From: Nevskiaceae bacterium | Lineage (GTDB): Bacteria; Pseudomonadota; Gammaproteobacteria; Nevskiales; Nevskiaceae | Assembly: GCA_008012115.1 (NCBI GenBank) | Contig: SSEB01000003.1 | Location: 1 to 64,000 of the forward strand | Direction: 5' to 3' | DNA length: 64,000 nucleotides | Shown here: positions 1 to 7,412 of the stretch, piece after piece | How the letters are laid out: every line of letters starts with the position of its first letter | Position numbering within the stretch: the stretch's first letter is position 1 | Notes under the pieces: model-generated | Seen by the model: the letters and a program-made list of their open reading frames with translations, nothing else | What the model was told of the DNA's origin: nothing | Databases searched by the model: none | Translations under genes and position numbers: made by a program

Positions 1-111
1 ATACAGCGTTTGCTCAGAGATGCCGTGCTTGCGGCAGACGTCCTTGCCTGTGCCTAGCTCCGCATCACGCAGAATCGAAATAATCTGTTCTTCCGAAAAC
101 CGCTTCTTCAT
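1..111 (-). mobile_element. IS3-type transposase OrfA, N-terminal part (cut by window edge)
   Basis: Read on the minus strand, the ATG at 111-109 opens a frame beginning MKKRFSEEQIISILRDAE and continuing with KHGISEQTLY to the window edge. This is the helix-turn-helix N-terminus of IS3-family OrfA proteins, which bind the element ends and fuse with OrfB by frameshifting. A strong AGGAGG ribosome site lies just upstream (complement of about 116-122). Only 37 codons are visible; the rest of the element lies outside. The insertion falls inside the Rhs tip that follows, whose reading frame becomes Rhs-like only after about position 180. Confidence 0.85.
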
Positions 112-126
112 CGAGTCCTCCTGTGA

Positions 127-684
127 ACATCATTACAGAAAGACTCACCTTCTCAATGGCTACAGTTTCGGGAGCAGGTCAGGGAGACGTCATGCTCGGG
201 GCATTATTCAGCTGGGAACTTCAGCGATTCGTTCAATAGCAGTCTCGTTGCAACGATGGGAAGAGATATTGCTGGCCTTGCAGCCATAGGGGTAGGACTG
301 GCAACCAACGACAAATCGTTAGTGGACACTGCGGAAGAGGGCCTCTCAGCGGACCTTGATAACAACAAGGAAGGGTTGATATTCATTCTTTCAGCGGGAA
401 GAGGGGGCGCGGCGAAGTTAGAGAAGGATTTTTTTGCTGGCACCAGATACACCGACAAAGTGTTGGATCAGATGAAGCAAGGGGATTTCCATGCATTCCC
501 TGAAAGCGTGAAAGGTTTCCAGGATGCGGGGCAACTAAGTAAACTCACCGGAGGAGATGGGATCGTTCGCGACATGCTGAAAATTCCAGGTGGGTATCGA
601 GGTAAAGAAGGCGCGTTTGAGTTCATCAAAGACGCCGACGGCTCTATAAATCATCGCTTGTTTAAACCGAACTCAGAGCCGTAA
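127..684 (+). pseudogene. Rhs toxin tip 1, 5' end lost to the IS insertion
   Basis: The frame is open from about 127 to the TAA/TGA region at 684, with its first ATG at 256. Before that ATG it already reads SCSGHYSAG, which matches ACSGHYSAG in the Rhs tip near 1780, so this is a displaced Rhs C-terminus rather than a gene starting at 256. The C-terminal half carries YTDKVLDQMKQGDFHAFP, GGDG, IPGGYRGKEG and NHRLF, a conserved block I recall from Rhs C-termini, but I cannot name its enzymatic activity. The core that would deliver it is missing, so it is probably an orphan. It is followed after 3 bp by an Imm40-like gene, the expected toxin-immunity order. Confidence 0.65.
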
Positions 685-687
685 GTC

Positions 688-1032
688 ATGGAATATATTT
701 GGTCTAGTGAAATTGATTCTATCTTGAGCGTTGGTCGCAGCTTGGAAAGTGTTGGGGTGCGTAATTGGGCTCTTGATCGAGACTCCGCTTTGGCTGCACT
801 TGAGCAACTATCTGCTATGGAAGTTGCAGTGCTTGGCGGCGATGTTTATGAGATCAGTAATACTGATATCGAATCAAATTACGATAATTGGTATTGTAAT
901 CGTGATAGTGATGAAACTGAGGCTGCCTTCGTTGAACGAAGTATTACCAAGGCGAGGAACTACATTATCAACTATCAAGCCAAGGCAGGAAGTGTGCTCT
1001 TTTCGATTGTGCCCAGCATAAAACGTCGCTAG
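688..1032 (+). CDS. Imm40-like immunity protein
   Basis: A 114-residue soluble protein without signal peptide. The central VLGGDVYEI, the downstream YDNWYCN and the spacing of a conserved N-terminal NWAL resemble the Imm40 immunity family of polymorphic toxin systems; this family assignment is from memory of the motif. It lies 3 bp after toxin tip 1 and should neutralise that toxin in the cytoplasm. Retention of an intact immunity gene next to a truncated toxin is common in Rhs loci, where orphan immunity protects against kin. Base composition is markedly lower in GC than the chromosomal genes further right. Confidence 0.6.
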   Translation: MEYIWSSEIDSILSVGRSLESVGVRNWALDRDSALAALEQLSAMEVAVLGGDVYEISNTDIESNYDNWYCNRDSDETEAAFVERSITKARNYIINYQAKAGSVLFSIVPSIKRR

Positions 1033-1055
1033 TTATTTTTGACAGATGTTGCGCA

Positions 1056-2333
1056 GGGACGGTCAACAGCACCGCCCAGAGTTATGACCTCAACGGCAAT
1101 CTGACCGGCGATGGCACCTGGACGTATGAGTACGACGAGGAGAACCGTCTCCGGAAAGCCAGCGGGCCGCATACGGCGACCTATGACTACGATCCGCTGG
1201 GCAGAAGGCGTGCCAAGACGGTCGATACGATCACGACGACGTATTACACGTCGGATGGTGCCGAAGAAGTGGCGGAGTGGACGGGCACCGGTCAGCTGAG
1301 TACGCGCTACCTGAATGGCGTCAGCACCGACAACCATGTGGCGATGCTGACGTACAACACGACCACGGGGGCGCTGCTGCACCGGTATTACTACGCCCCG
1401 GACTGGCATGGCAGCACGGTGTTGCTCAGTGATGAGACCGCCAATGTCACCAGCTTTCATTACGGGGCTTATGGGGAAAGCCAGGACCCTGCCACCGGCA
1501 ATCCGTTCCGCTATACCGGCAGAAGGCTGGATGCGGAGACGGGGCTCTACTATTACAGGGCCAGGTACTACAGCACGAGCCTAGGCAGGTTCCTGCAGAC
1601 CGATCCCATCGGATCAAAGGATGATCTGAACCTCTATGCCTATGTCAAAGACGATCCGGTCAACAACACTGATCCTCAGGGGACAGAGAGCACCGTCAAT
1701 GAAGATGAGATGGCAAAGAGAAATCAGAGAACTCGGGTTAAGCCGCAGGGGTCGATCTGTTCAAGACTGGGAGGTACGGCATGTTCAGGGCACTATTCAG
1801 CTGGAATAGCTGGAGTAATGGCCGGAATTGGATCTCAGTTAGGTGATGCCGGCGCCGCTAGAGCCGATTATAAAGCTGCCGTAGGCCAATTGGACCCAAC
1901 TGACTCTGCTGGCAGAATTGCGCTCAAAGCTGCAACGCGCGAGGCTACTCCGCCGTTAGTGAGGGGCGTTATCGAGGCTGCTCGTCATGATCTCGGGCCA
2001 CAGGCTGGGACAGGAGGAACAGCAAATTCCTCGAACCCAGGGTGGAATGCTGCTGGCAAGGCGCTCCACTATGGTGGAAATGCTATGGTCGTTGGTGGCT
2101 TGGCAATGGATGCGTACGCTATATCAAGGGCGCAGAATCCGTATCGGGAATTGGCGGGACGAAGTGGCGCATTGTTGTTTGGCACCTTGGGGGGTCTGGG
2201 AGGGGCAATAGGTGGAACTGCTGTGGCGCCAGGACTTGGAACAATTGGAGGCGGGATAGCTGGTGCATCCGGTGGGTCCTACTTTGGTGGCTCCTGGGGC
2301 TACGGCCTTTATGATGCTGTGAACGATCAGTGA
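1056..2333 (+). pseudogene. Rhs core C-terminus with glycine-rich toxin tip 2 (5' truncated)
   Basis: From 1056 the frame reads as Rhs/YD repeats (SYDLNGNLTGDGTWTYEYD, YDYDPLGRRRAKT) and reaches the conserved Rhs core end: GSTVLLSDETANVTSFHYGAYG, RYTGRRLDAETGLYYYRARY, GRFLQTDPIG, YAYVKDDPVNNTDPQG. The variable tip follows, about 215 residues ending in GLGGAIGGTAVAPGLG and TIGGGIAGASGG. Such glycine-zipper runs suggest membrane insertion, but the activity is not established. Everything before the last few YD repeats is missing, so a full Rhs shell cannot be made from this copy. An ATG at 1269 could in principle start a 354-residue product. The immunity candidate begins 9 bp downstream. Confidence 0.8.
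1058..1387. repeat. Rhs core direct repeat, copy 1 (330 bp)
   Basis: Nearly identical to 4745-5074 at a constant offset of 3687 bp, with only scattered substitutions visible. It encodes the last YD repeats of the Rhs core. This copy runs on into the intact core end and tip, while the other stops abruptly. Confidence 0.9.
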
Positions 2334-2342
2334 TGCTCGATT

Positions 2343-2717
2343 ATGTTTAAACGAATTCGCGCCTTATTTCGTCGCCCTTCGGCCTATCAAATCGAATTTG
2401 ACGATACCGGTTATTGGGTATCAGGGGTCAAGGGAGGCAGTTTTTCGATCCCTTATGGAAGCATCAGTATGGTAACGGCTTATAAGCGCGATCTTCTAAC
2501 CGAAGATGTAATTTGCCTTTCCACGTCGTATCTCGATCCCACTAACGGTGAAAATCGAACAATTGAAGTCAACGAGGACATGGCCGGCTTTGAGGGATTG
2601 ACGGCCAAATTTGTCGCGATTCTCGATGGATTCGACGAAGGCTGGCGGGCCAAAGTAGTGAAACCTGCCTTTGCGGAGAGTAAGACCGTTCTATATCAAC
2701 GCAAAGCGACAGCTTGA
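2343..2717 (+). CDS. Putative immunity protein for tip 2
   Basis: A 124-residue protein starting MFKRIRALFRRPSAYQIEF. It starts 9 bp after the toxin tip stop, the position of an Rhs immunity gene. There is no signal peptide. I do not recognise the family. The composition is mixed alpha/beta with many aromatic residues, as in small immunity proteins. Its last codons, about 2690-2717, overlap in another frame the start of the next Rhs core fragment. The natural C-terminus may therefore have been replaced during recombination. Confidence 0.55.
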   Translation: MFKRIRALFRRPSAYQIEFDDTGYWVSGVKGGSFSIPYGSISMVTAYKRDLLTEDVICLSTSYLDPTNGENRTIEVNEDMAGFEGLTAKFVAILDGFDEGWRAKVVKPAFAESKTVLYQRKATA

Positions 2718-2970
2718 AAACTTCAGCTACGACCTGGCGTCCCGAAAGTGGGATGTTGCCGTCACCGATACCGGAACCGGCGTCTCGACCAGCCAGACCC
2801 TGAACCACCGCTACGACAGCGCCGGGCGGCTGACCAGTGTCATCGATACGGAGCAGATGCGAAGCACCGATGCCGTGCAGCCTGAGTGCCCGACGTGCTC
2901 TGCACAAGAAGGTGCTGAGATGTCCCGCTTCTCTCGGACAATGAACCAACAGTTTGAGCCGCCAGAATAA
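2698..2970 (+). pseudogene. Rhs core fragment 3 joined to a short tip remnant
   Basis: In the frame ending with TAA at 2968-2970, the segment reads LENFSYDLASRKWDVAVTD, then STSQTLNHRYDSAGRLTSVID. This is typical Rhs/YD-repeat sequence from an internal part of the core. After about 2850 the Rhs similarity stops and a short unrelated tail (ending NQQFEPPE) runs to the stop, which overlaps the next immunity gene start as TAATG. It is a recombination scar: a small homologous core piece brought in together with a new tail and immunity gene. Confidence 0.7.
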
Positions 2971-3308
2971 TGGACCCAGAGACTCAAAAGCGCCTTTGCG
3001 AAGTCTACGGGGCCCTGTACTTCGCCGCCCCAGCGGATGTGAAGGTTGGTATCTCTCGTGATGTCCTTGCGGGAGTGAAACCCTTGCATGGACTTAGGCA
3101 TCCCCCGGAAGGTGATACGTCCGGCTGGTACATCTGGGCTGGCGAATATTCTGAGGACCCGAATTTCTTTGAGCCGATGCATGTCGGCCATCTAGACGAG
3201 GTTTGCCCAGCAGCTGTGAAGTTTTTGGGGCTCGCTCCCGGTTGGCGATTCTTGGTTGCGGACGGTCATGAGGATGTCTGGTTTGACGCCACTTTGCTCA
3301 ATACCTGA
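2970..3308 (+). CDS. Imm33-like (DUF2185) immunity protein
   Basis: A 112-residue protein with GWYIWAGEYSEDPNFFEPMH, HLDEVCPAAVKFLGL and PGWRFLVADGHEDVWFD. This is the pattern I associate with immunity proteins of the Imm33/DUF2185 group found next to Rhs and CDI toxins. The ATG overlaps the stop of the preceding tip remnant (TAATG), so it was translationally coupled to its toxin. The matching toxin body is no longer present; only its last residues seem to survive. Family name is from motif memory. Confidence 0.6.
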   Translation: MDPETQKRLCEVYGALYFAAPADVKVGISRDVLAGVKPLHGLRHPPEGDTSGWYIWAGEYSEDPNFFEPMHVGHLDEVCPAAVKFLGLAPGWRFLVADGHEDVWFDATLLNT

Positions 3309-3316
3309 ACCTCTAT

Positions 3317-3562
3317 TTGCCCGAATCAAAGCGAATCAAAGGAGCCGTGTTGAACTGTTTTCTGGGTTCCTCATGCCACCCACTCTCTGGGGTCAAGGTC
3401 GATGCGCAAGGCAAACTACAAAATGTTTCGGTGAATAGTGCCGAAGGCAAATCTGTCCAGGAATTGAGCCGAGGCATCCCTAATAAGCAAGTCGGCACTA
3501 CAACTGTGGGACACTGGCCTAAAACCAGGCGAGCCGATAAAAATGAACTGCTTCGACGTTGA
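3317..3562 (+). pseudogene. Orphan Rhs/CDI toxin-tip C-terminus
   Basis: The frame ends with VSVNSAEGKSVQELSRGIPN and KQVGTTTVG, which resemble the closing residues of secreted polymorphic toxins. No core precedes it and no good start codon or ribosome site is apparent; the first codons before about 3350 look like junction sequence. An immunity-type gene follows after 22 bp, completing another toxin-immunity remnant. Confidence 0.45.
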
Positions 3563-3584
3563 TCGGCCGTGCTAGGCTCAACTG

Positions 3585-3959
3585 ATGAGCAACGAACGCA
3601 CTACTGTTGTTGATTTTGTCGCGAAAGGCGAAACGCCAGAGGAATGGAAGATGGTGCTGGTCGAAGAAGGTCCTTGGAAAGGTGCCATCCAAACTCAGCT
3701 CCGGCGAGTGCAAGAGCGTCTATACGGATGTCTCGATGCGGCGCTAGATGGACAGTTAGCGGAGAAATTTCCGGAGTCCAACGGCAAGAGGGTTGTCATC
3801 CAGTTGGATTGCTACAACCTGCCGAGGGACAAGGTTGCGGAATTCTTTAATAACTTCTCTAGCGGTGTTCTTGAGATGCCGGATTATCAACAGGCGTTGA
3901 AAGAGTCCAGCTTCGTAAAAGGCATCTCCTTTGAATTGAATTTCGAGGCCGTCCACTAA
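3585..3959 (+). CDS. Small immunity-type protein (DUF6572-like)
   Basis: A 124-residue cytoplasmic protein opening MSNERTTVVDFVAKG, then PWKGAIQTQLRRVQERLYGCL. The opening 'VVDFVA' motif and the length fit small proteins that accompany Rhs tips and are labelled DUF6572 in my memory. It follows the orphan tip ending at 3562. The assignment as an immunity gene rests mainly on position and size. GC content is lower than in the chromosomal genes to the right. Confidence 0.5.
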   Translation: MSNERTTVVDFVAKGETPEEWKMVLVEEGPWKGAIQTQLRRVQERLYGCLDAALDGQLAEKFPESNGKRVVIQLDCYNLPRDKVAEFFNNFSSGVLEMPDYQQALKESSFVKGISFELNFEAVH

Positions 3960-4349
3960 GTGCAAAAACGCAAAGTTGAAGCGGTCCAGCCATAACGGAC
4001 ACCGTAATTAGGCGACAACGTTCATCGCTTCGAATGCCACCCGCTCTTGCTACTTAAGCAGATAGGGTCGTTATAAATAGTCGATCTATTTATTTTTATA
4101 TAAATAATTAATAACAAACTGCCTGGGAGAAGTATGAAGAGCGGGTGGCCGTCTCAAGCCTCACTTTCATTGCACCGTGTATCGCTGAACGAGGGCTTGC
4201 GGACCGAAACTCCATGAGCGCCATCCCGCAAGTCTCCGCCGAATTCCTCGCGATCCCGCGTCGTCGTCGAATCCGTCGGCGTCGTTGCAAGGCCACGCGC
4301 TACCGACACAGACGACGTACTCGACACAACGCGGTGACCCAAACCTGCC
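3960..4349. other. Gene-free stretch containing element copy A
   Basis: No convincing gene is seen between the immunity gene and the small membrane protein. The stretch holds element A (4038-4147). The rest, 4150-4349, contains an Arg-codon-rich patch without coding character. Confidence 0.6.
4038..4147. repeat. 110-bp intergenic element, copy A
   Basis: CACCCGCT at 4038-4045, 24-base spacer, AT-rich 46-bp core 4070-4115 (starts GTTAT, ends ATAAC), 24-base spacer, AGCGGGTG at 4140-4147. The outer stem extends inwards: CTT and TACTT on the left pair with AAGTA and AAG on the right. This copy lies inside the Rhs island. Confidence 0.9.
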
Positions 4350-4658
4350 ATGAGTCGACAACTGTGGATCATCTTCTTGGCTGTCCAACTGATCGGCGAG
4401 CTCGGCTTTTGGTTCTGGCCGCTGCTTGGTAGTTACTTTGGTCCGGCTGCATGGGTGGCTGGCATGACGTTTCTGCTCCCCGGAAACCAGCTCAGTGCAC
4501 TGCTAATCGAGCATTTCTTTTGGACAACTCTTACGCTGACGCAGCAAGCGTTGGTGGAGTTGCCGATAGAGATTGCGATCAATGCTGCAGTGTGGCTTGT
4601 CGTAACAAACCTGTTACGGATTCTCTTTCGTCGTAGCCAAAAAAATCTACAGGGTTGA
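4350..4658 (+). CDS. Small multi-pass membrane protein, function unknown
   Basis: 102 residues with about three hydrophobic segments: LWIIFLAVQLIGELGFWFWP near residues 4-23, a second around the PAAWVAGMTFLLPG region, and a third around INAAVWLVVTNLLRILF. It ends in a basic tail RRSQKNLQG. It lies between element A and a displaced Rhs core fragment. It could be an immunity protein for a membrane-active toxin, but no motif shows that. I do not recognise the family. Confidence 0.5.
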   Translation: MSRQLWIIFLAVQLIGELGFWFWPLLGSYFGPAAWVAGMTFLLPGNQLSALLIEHFFWTTLTLTQQALVELPIEIAINAAVWLVVTNLLRILFRRSQKNLQG

Positions 4659-4697
4659 ATTACATCGTAGGCGACATGGATCAAGCCGCAATCAAGA

Positions 4698-5075
4698 TAC
4701 GAAACCGGCCTGACTTATGCCGTCAACAGCCTGAACCAGTACACGACGGTCAACAGCACCGCCCAGAGTTATGACCTCAACGGCAATCTGACCGGCGATG
4801 GCACCTGGACGTTTGAGTACGACGAGGAGAACCGTCTCCGGAAAGCCAGCGGGCCGCATACGGCGACCTATGACTATGACCCGCTGGGCAGAAGGCGTGC
4901 CAAGACGGTCGATACGATCACGACGACGTATTACACGTCGGATGGTGCAGAAGAAGTGGCGGAGTGGACGGGCACCGGCCAGCTGAGTACGCGGTATCTG
5001 AATGTCGTCAGCACCGACGACCATGTGGCGATGCTGACGTACAACACGACCACGGGGGCGCTGCTGCACCGGTAA
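4698..5075 (+). pseudogene. Rhs core fragment 4, cut off at a hairpin repeat
   Basis: The frame reads YETGLTYAVNSLNQYTTVNS and then the same YD-repeat sequence as 1058-1387. It stops at TAA 5073-5075, exactly where the 72-bp hairpin repeat begins (TAAAGGGG). The stop codon is supplied by the repeat. The conserved Rhs core end (the TDP.G region) is missing, so this copy cannot encode a delivered toxin. Confidence 0.85.
4745..5074. repeat. Rhs core direct repeat, copy 2 (330 bp)
   Basis: Second copy of 1058-1387, same orientation, offset 3687 bp. Similarity ends at the first bases of the hairpin repeat at 5073. Homologous recombination between the two copies would delete the intervening immunity cassettes and element A. 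Confidence 0.9.
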
Positions 5076-5143
5076 AGGGGCCAAGCTCGACTTTCCTGTG
5101 CTATTTACTGCTCTGAAAAGTCGAGCCTGGCCCCTTTGAATCA
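5073..5143. repeat. 72-bp hairpin repeat, copy 1
   Basis: Left arm TAAAGGGGCCAAGCTCGACT, loop containing GCTATTTACTGCTCTG, right arm AAAAGTCGAGCCTGG then CCCCTTTGAATC. The stem is about 18 bp. It truncates Rhs core fragment 4. Two further copies lie at 5656 and 6279. Confidence 0.85.
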
Positions 5144-5146
5144 ATA

Positions 5147-5290
5147 ATGGGGCCGACACCGCTTAGGGGTGCCAGTCCAGGCTACCCTAGTGGCTACGTA
5201 AAATACGAGAATGCAAACGGACAGGGTGTGGCCCCATACACCGGTCGCACGCTGCCAAATTCAGAATCTCATTCCCCCATTGACCCATGA
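5147..5290 (+). pseudogene. Orphan Rhs toxin-tip C-terminus
   Basis: The frame from ATG 5147 reads GYPSGYVKYENANGQGVAPY, then TGRTLPNSESHSPIDP, ending TGA 5288-5290. The GYVKYEN..GQ....TGR pattern resembles the last residues of a family of Rhs tips. The stop overlaps the next start as ATGA, as in a coupled toxin-immunity pair. The start directly follows the hairpin repeat, so the catalytic part of the tip is lost. Confidence 0.5.
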
Positions 5291-5634
5291 GCAATATTCA
5301 GGATCAACCGAAAGCAGGCATCCACATGCTTACCGGCTTAACGGTCAAGGCGGTTTCTACTGATCAAGACGGAATCCATCTCACGTTTTCGGATGGCACA
5401 CGTCTGATGATCTACAACTACGCAACTCTGAATGGTCGATCACTTGAGACGACAAACGAAACAGAACGACTGCTGGGTCTGGCAGTGCTTTCCTGCGACC
5501 AGAGTGAAACTACGATAACCCTCATGTTTCGTGATGGACCTCTCCTTCGGGTTGATCTCACCGACCAAGCTTACCGAGGGCCAGAAGCACTTCAGATCAT
5601 GACACGTGACGGGCGCATCATCGTCTGGAACTGA
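5287..5634 (+). CDS. Putative immunity protein coupled to the orphan tip
   Basis: A 115-residue protein beginning MSNIQDQPKAGIHML, with mostly beta-strand-like alternation (VKAVSTDQDGIHLTFSDGT, TITLMFRDGPLLRVDL). No signal peptide and no transmembrane segment. The ATGA overlap with the preceding tip remnant is the main reason to call it an immunity gene. I do not recognise a named family with certainty. The second hairpin repeat begins about 20 bp after its stop. Confidence 0.5.
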   Translation: MSNIQDQPKAGIHMLTGLTVKAVSTDQDGIHLTFSDGTRLMIYNYATLNGRSLETTNETERLLGLAVLSCDQSETTITLMFRDGPLLRVDLTDQAYRGPEALQIMTRDGRIIVWN

Positions 5635-5655
5635 GGGGCCTTTAAATCAAGAGAG

Positions 5656-5727
5656 CTAAAGGGGCACAGGCTCGACTTTCCTGCGCTATTTACTGCTCTG
5701 AAAAATCGAGTCTGGCCCCTTTGAATC
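5656..5727. repeat. 72-bp hairpin repeat, copy 2
   Basis: TAAAGGGGCACAGGCTCGAC on the left, the same loop (GCTATTTACTGCTCTG), and AAAAATCGAGTCTGG then CCCCTTTGAATCC on the right. The stem is less perfect than in copies 1 and 3. It is preceded by GAGAGC, comparable with GAGGGAGC before copy 3. Confidence 0.85.
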
Positions 5728-5984
5728 CAAGCAGTGTCAGGGTCGAAGTGTTTGCATCGAGATTCGCCAAGATGACGGGAGAATTGCTGCCGGTAGTGGG
5801 TATTATTTCAATCGGCATTCCTTTGGCTACAGACCCTACTTACCGCGTTGACGAGGCTTTCGTCGATTTCTTTGGAATAGGGGGCGCAATAAGTGTCATT
5901 ACCGAATCTAAGATTCCAAACTTCAGATCGCTCGATCCAAGTCAGCAAGATGCATTGATCAACAGTAGTGGCCGAGCAATATAG
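5721..5984 (+). pseudogene. Orphan fragment, unknown (possible tip remnant)
   Basis: An open frame runs out of the hairpin repeat (TTGAATCCAAGC) and includes a hydrophobic stretch LLPVVGIISIGIPLATDP, ending SSGRAI. It has no credible start codon or ribosome site of its own. By position, between a hairpin repeat and an immunity-type gene, it looks like the 3' part of another toxin tip. I see no family motif. Confidence 0.35.
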
Positions 5985-6026
5985 CTCGCCAACAGGAACA
6001 ACTCGATATCTTGAGAGGGCTTCTCG

Positions 6027-6269
6027 GTGGCCAATGAATCCGTTCGGTTGATGATTAGTGATGTAAGTCGAGAGTTACTCGATAAAGCTAGAGCCGCTAA
6101 GGCCGATGCTGCGCGGTCAGGGTCTGACTACGACAAAGGACGGCACTTTGCTTTATACGAGATAGTTTCGCTTCTATCGGAGCAAGCAGATGCCTTCGGC
6201 GTTGACCGCGCAGCGATTGGGTTGACAGGGATTGATCCTGAACGGGACATACTTGAAAGCGATAACTGA
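6027..6269 (+). CDS. Small immunity-type protein
   Basis: An 80-residue protein with GTG start (VANESVRLMISDVSRELL), then SGSDYDKGRHFALYEIVSLL and IGLTGIDPERDIL. I recall similar small proteins near Rhs tips, but cannot give a family name. The downstream ATG at 6051 is an alternative start. It is followed within 10 bp by the third hairpin repeat, repeating the cassette pattern 'remnant tip - immunity - hairpin'. Confidence 0.5.
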   Translation: MANESVRLMISDVSRELLDKARAAKADAARSGSDYDKGRHFALYEIVSLLSEQADAFGVDRAAIGLTGIDPERDILESDN

Positions 6270-6278
6270 GTAGAGGGA

Positions 6279-6350
6279 GCTAAAGGGGCCAGGCTCGACT
6301 TTCCTTTGCTATTTACTGCTCTGAAAAGCCGAGCCTGGCCCTTTGAATCC
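6279..6350. repeat. 72-bp hairpin repeat, copy 3
   Basis: CTAAAGGGGCCAGGCTCGAC on the left, the same loop, and AAAAGCCGAGCCTGGCCC on the right, then TTTGAATCC. It marks the right border of the Rhs island; core-type sequence starts shortly afterwards. Confidence 0.85.
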
Positions 6351-6406
6351 ATTTAATTCCTTTAATTCGTGGCGCGGCTGAGCTTGGTCGTTAGTCCGTT
6401 ACGTCG

Positions 6407-6628
6407 ATGAAAGACTATCTGACCAACCGCTGGTTCAAACTCGGCTTCTGGCTTGCCGTCATCGGCTGGAGCCCGTTGTGGGCCATCGTGCTGCTGGCGG
6501 CCGTCGGCCTGTGGCCGGACCCGAATCCGAATCCCATCGGGCCGGGGCTGCTGTTCTTCTTCAGCTTCTGGCCGGCGGTGATTGGCATGGGTGTTGGCGT
6601 GTGGCAGGTGCGGCGGCAGCGCGCCTGA
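6407..6628 (+). CDS. Small two-segment membrane protein
   Basis: 73 residues, MKDYLTNRWFKLGFWLAVIG at the start, with hydrophobic segments at about 12-33 and 45-66 separated by the turn PDPNPNPIGPG, and a basic end VRRQRA. It is likely an inner-membrane hairpin with both ends in the cytoplasm. No family recognised. GC and codon use match the chromosomal genes to the right, so it lies outside the Rhs island. Confidence 0.6.
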   Translation: MKDYLTNRWFKLGFWLAVIGWSPLWAIVLLAAVGLWPDPNPNPIGPGLLFFFSFWPAVIGMGVGVWQVRRQRA

Positions 6629-6682
6629 TGGCGCACGATGGGTGCAAAATGTCGCGCCGCTTCACTTTGTCCACCTGAGCCC

Positions 6683-7336
6683 ATGAACGAGAAACCCGCT
6701 CCTGCGTCCGACGCTTCACTCGGCTTCTACGACCGCCACATCCTCCCCTACCTGCTCGACCTGCTCTGCGGCCTCAAGCCGATCCACCGGCAGCGGCAGA
6801 AGGTGGTGCCGCTGGCGCAGGGGCGCGTGCTAGAGATCGGCATCGGCACCGGGCTCAATCTCGCGCATTACGACAAGGCGCGTGTGAAACACATTGTCGG
6901 GCTCGATCCGGGGCTGGAGATGCATCCGCTGGCACGCAAGCGCTTGCAAAAGGCGCAGCTGGACGTGGAACTGGTGGGCCTGTCGGCGGAGCGGATTCCC
7001 TACGACGACGGCGCCTTCGACACGGTGCTGGTGACGTACTCGCTGTGCACGATTCCCGATCCGGTGGCCGCGCTGCGCGAGATGCGCCGCGTGCTCAAGC
7101 GCGGCGGCACGCTGATCTTCTGCGAGCACGGCATCGCGCCGGATGCCGGCGTGCGCCGCTGGCAACAGAAGCTGACGCCGGCGTGGTCGAAGATCGCCGG
7201 CGGCTGCCACATGGACCGCGACATCCCGGCGCTGCTGCGCGAGGCTGGTTTCGCCACGCAGGACCTGCAGACGATGTACCTGCCCGGCCCGCGCATCCTC
7301 ACCTATAACTACTGGGGCACGGCGACGGCGGTCTGA
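6683..7336 (+). CDS. Class I SAM-dependent methyltransferase
   Basis: 217 residues from the ATG at 6683 (MNEKPAPASDASLGFYDRHI). An in-frame ATG at 6638 adds 15 residues that look non-coding. The SAM-binding motif I is VLEIGIGTGLNLAHY near residues 45-59. Motif II is around FDTVLVTYSLCTIPDP, and motif III is RVLKRGGTLIFCEHG. The C-terminal NYWGTATAV tail and overall layout resemble UbiE/METTL7-type small-molecule or lipid methyltransferases. The substrate cannot be read from sequence. It stands alone in the + direction before a lipoprotein gene. Confidence 0.8.
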   Translation: MNEKPAPASDASLGFYDRHILPYLLDLLCGLKPIHRQRQKVVPLAQGRVLEIGIGTGLNLAHYDKARVKHIVGLDPGLEMHPLARKRLQKAQLDVELVGLSAERIPYDDGAFDTVLVTYSLCTIPDPVAALREMRRVLKRGGTLIFCEHGIAPDAGVRRWQQKLTPAWSKIAGGCHMDRDIPALLREAGFATQDLQTMYLPGPRILTYNYWGTATAV

Positions 7337-7412
7337 CGGCTGGCGCCCGGCGGGGCGTGGAGTAGACTGGCCGCAGACCAGCGATGGCCTCGCGCCATCG
7401 GGAGGACCGGCC

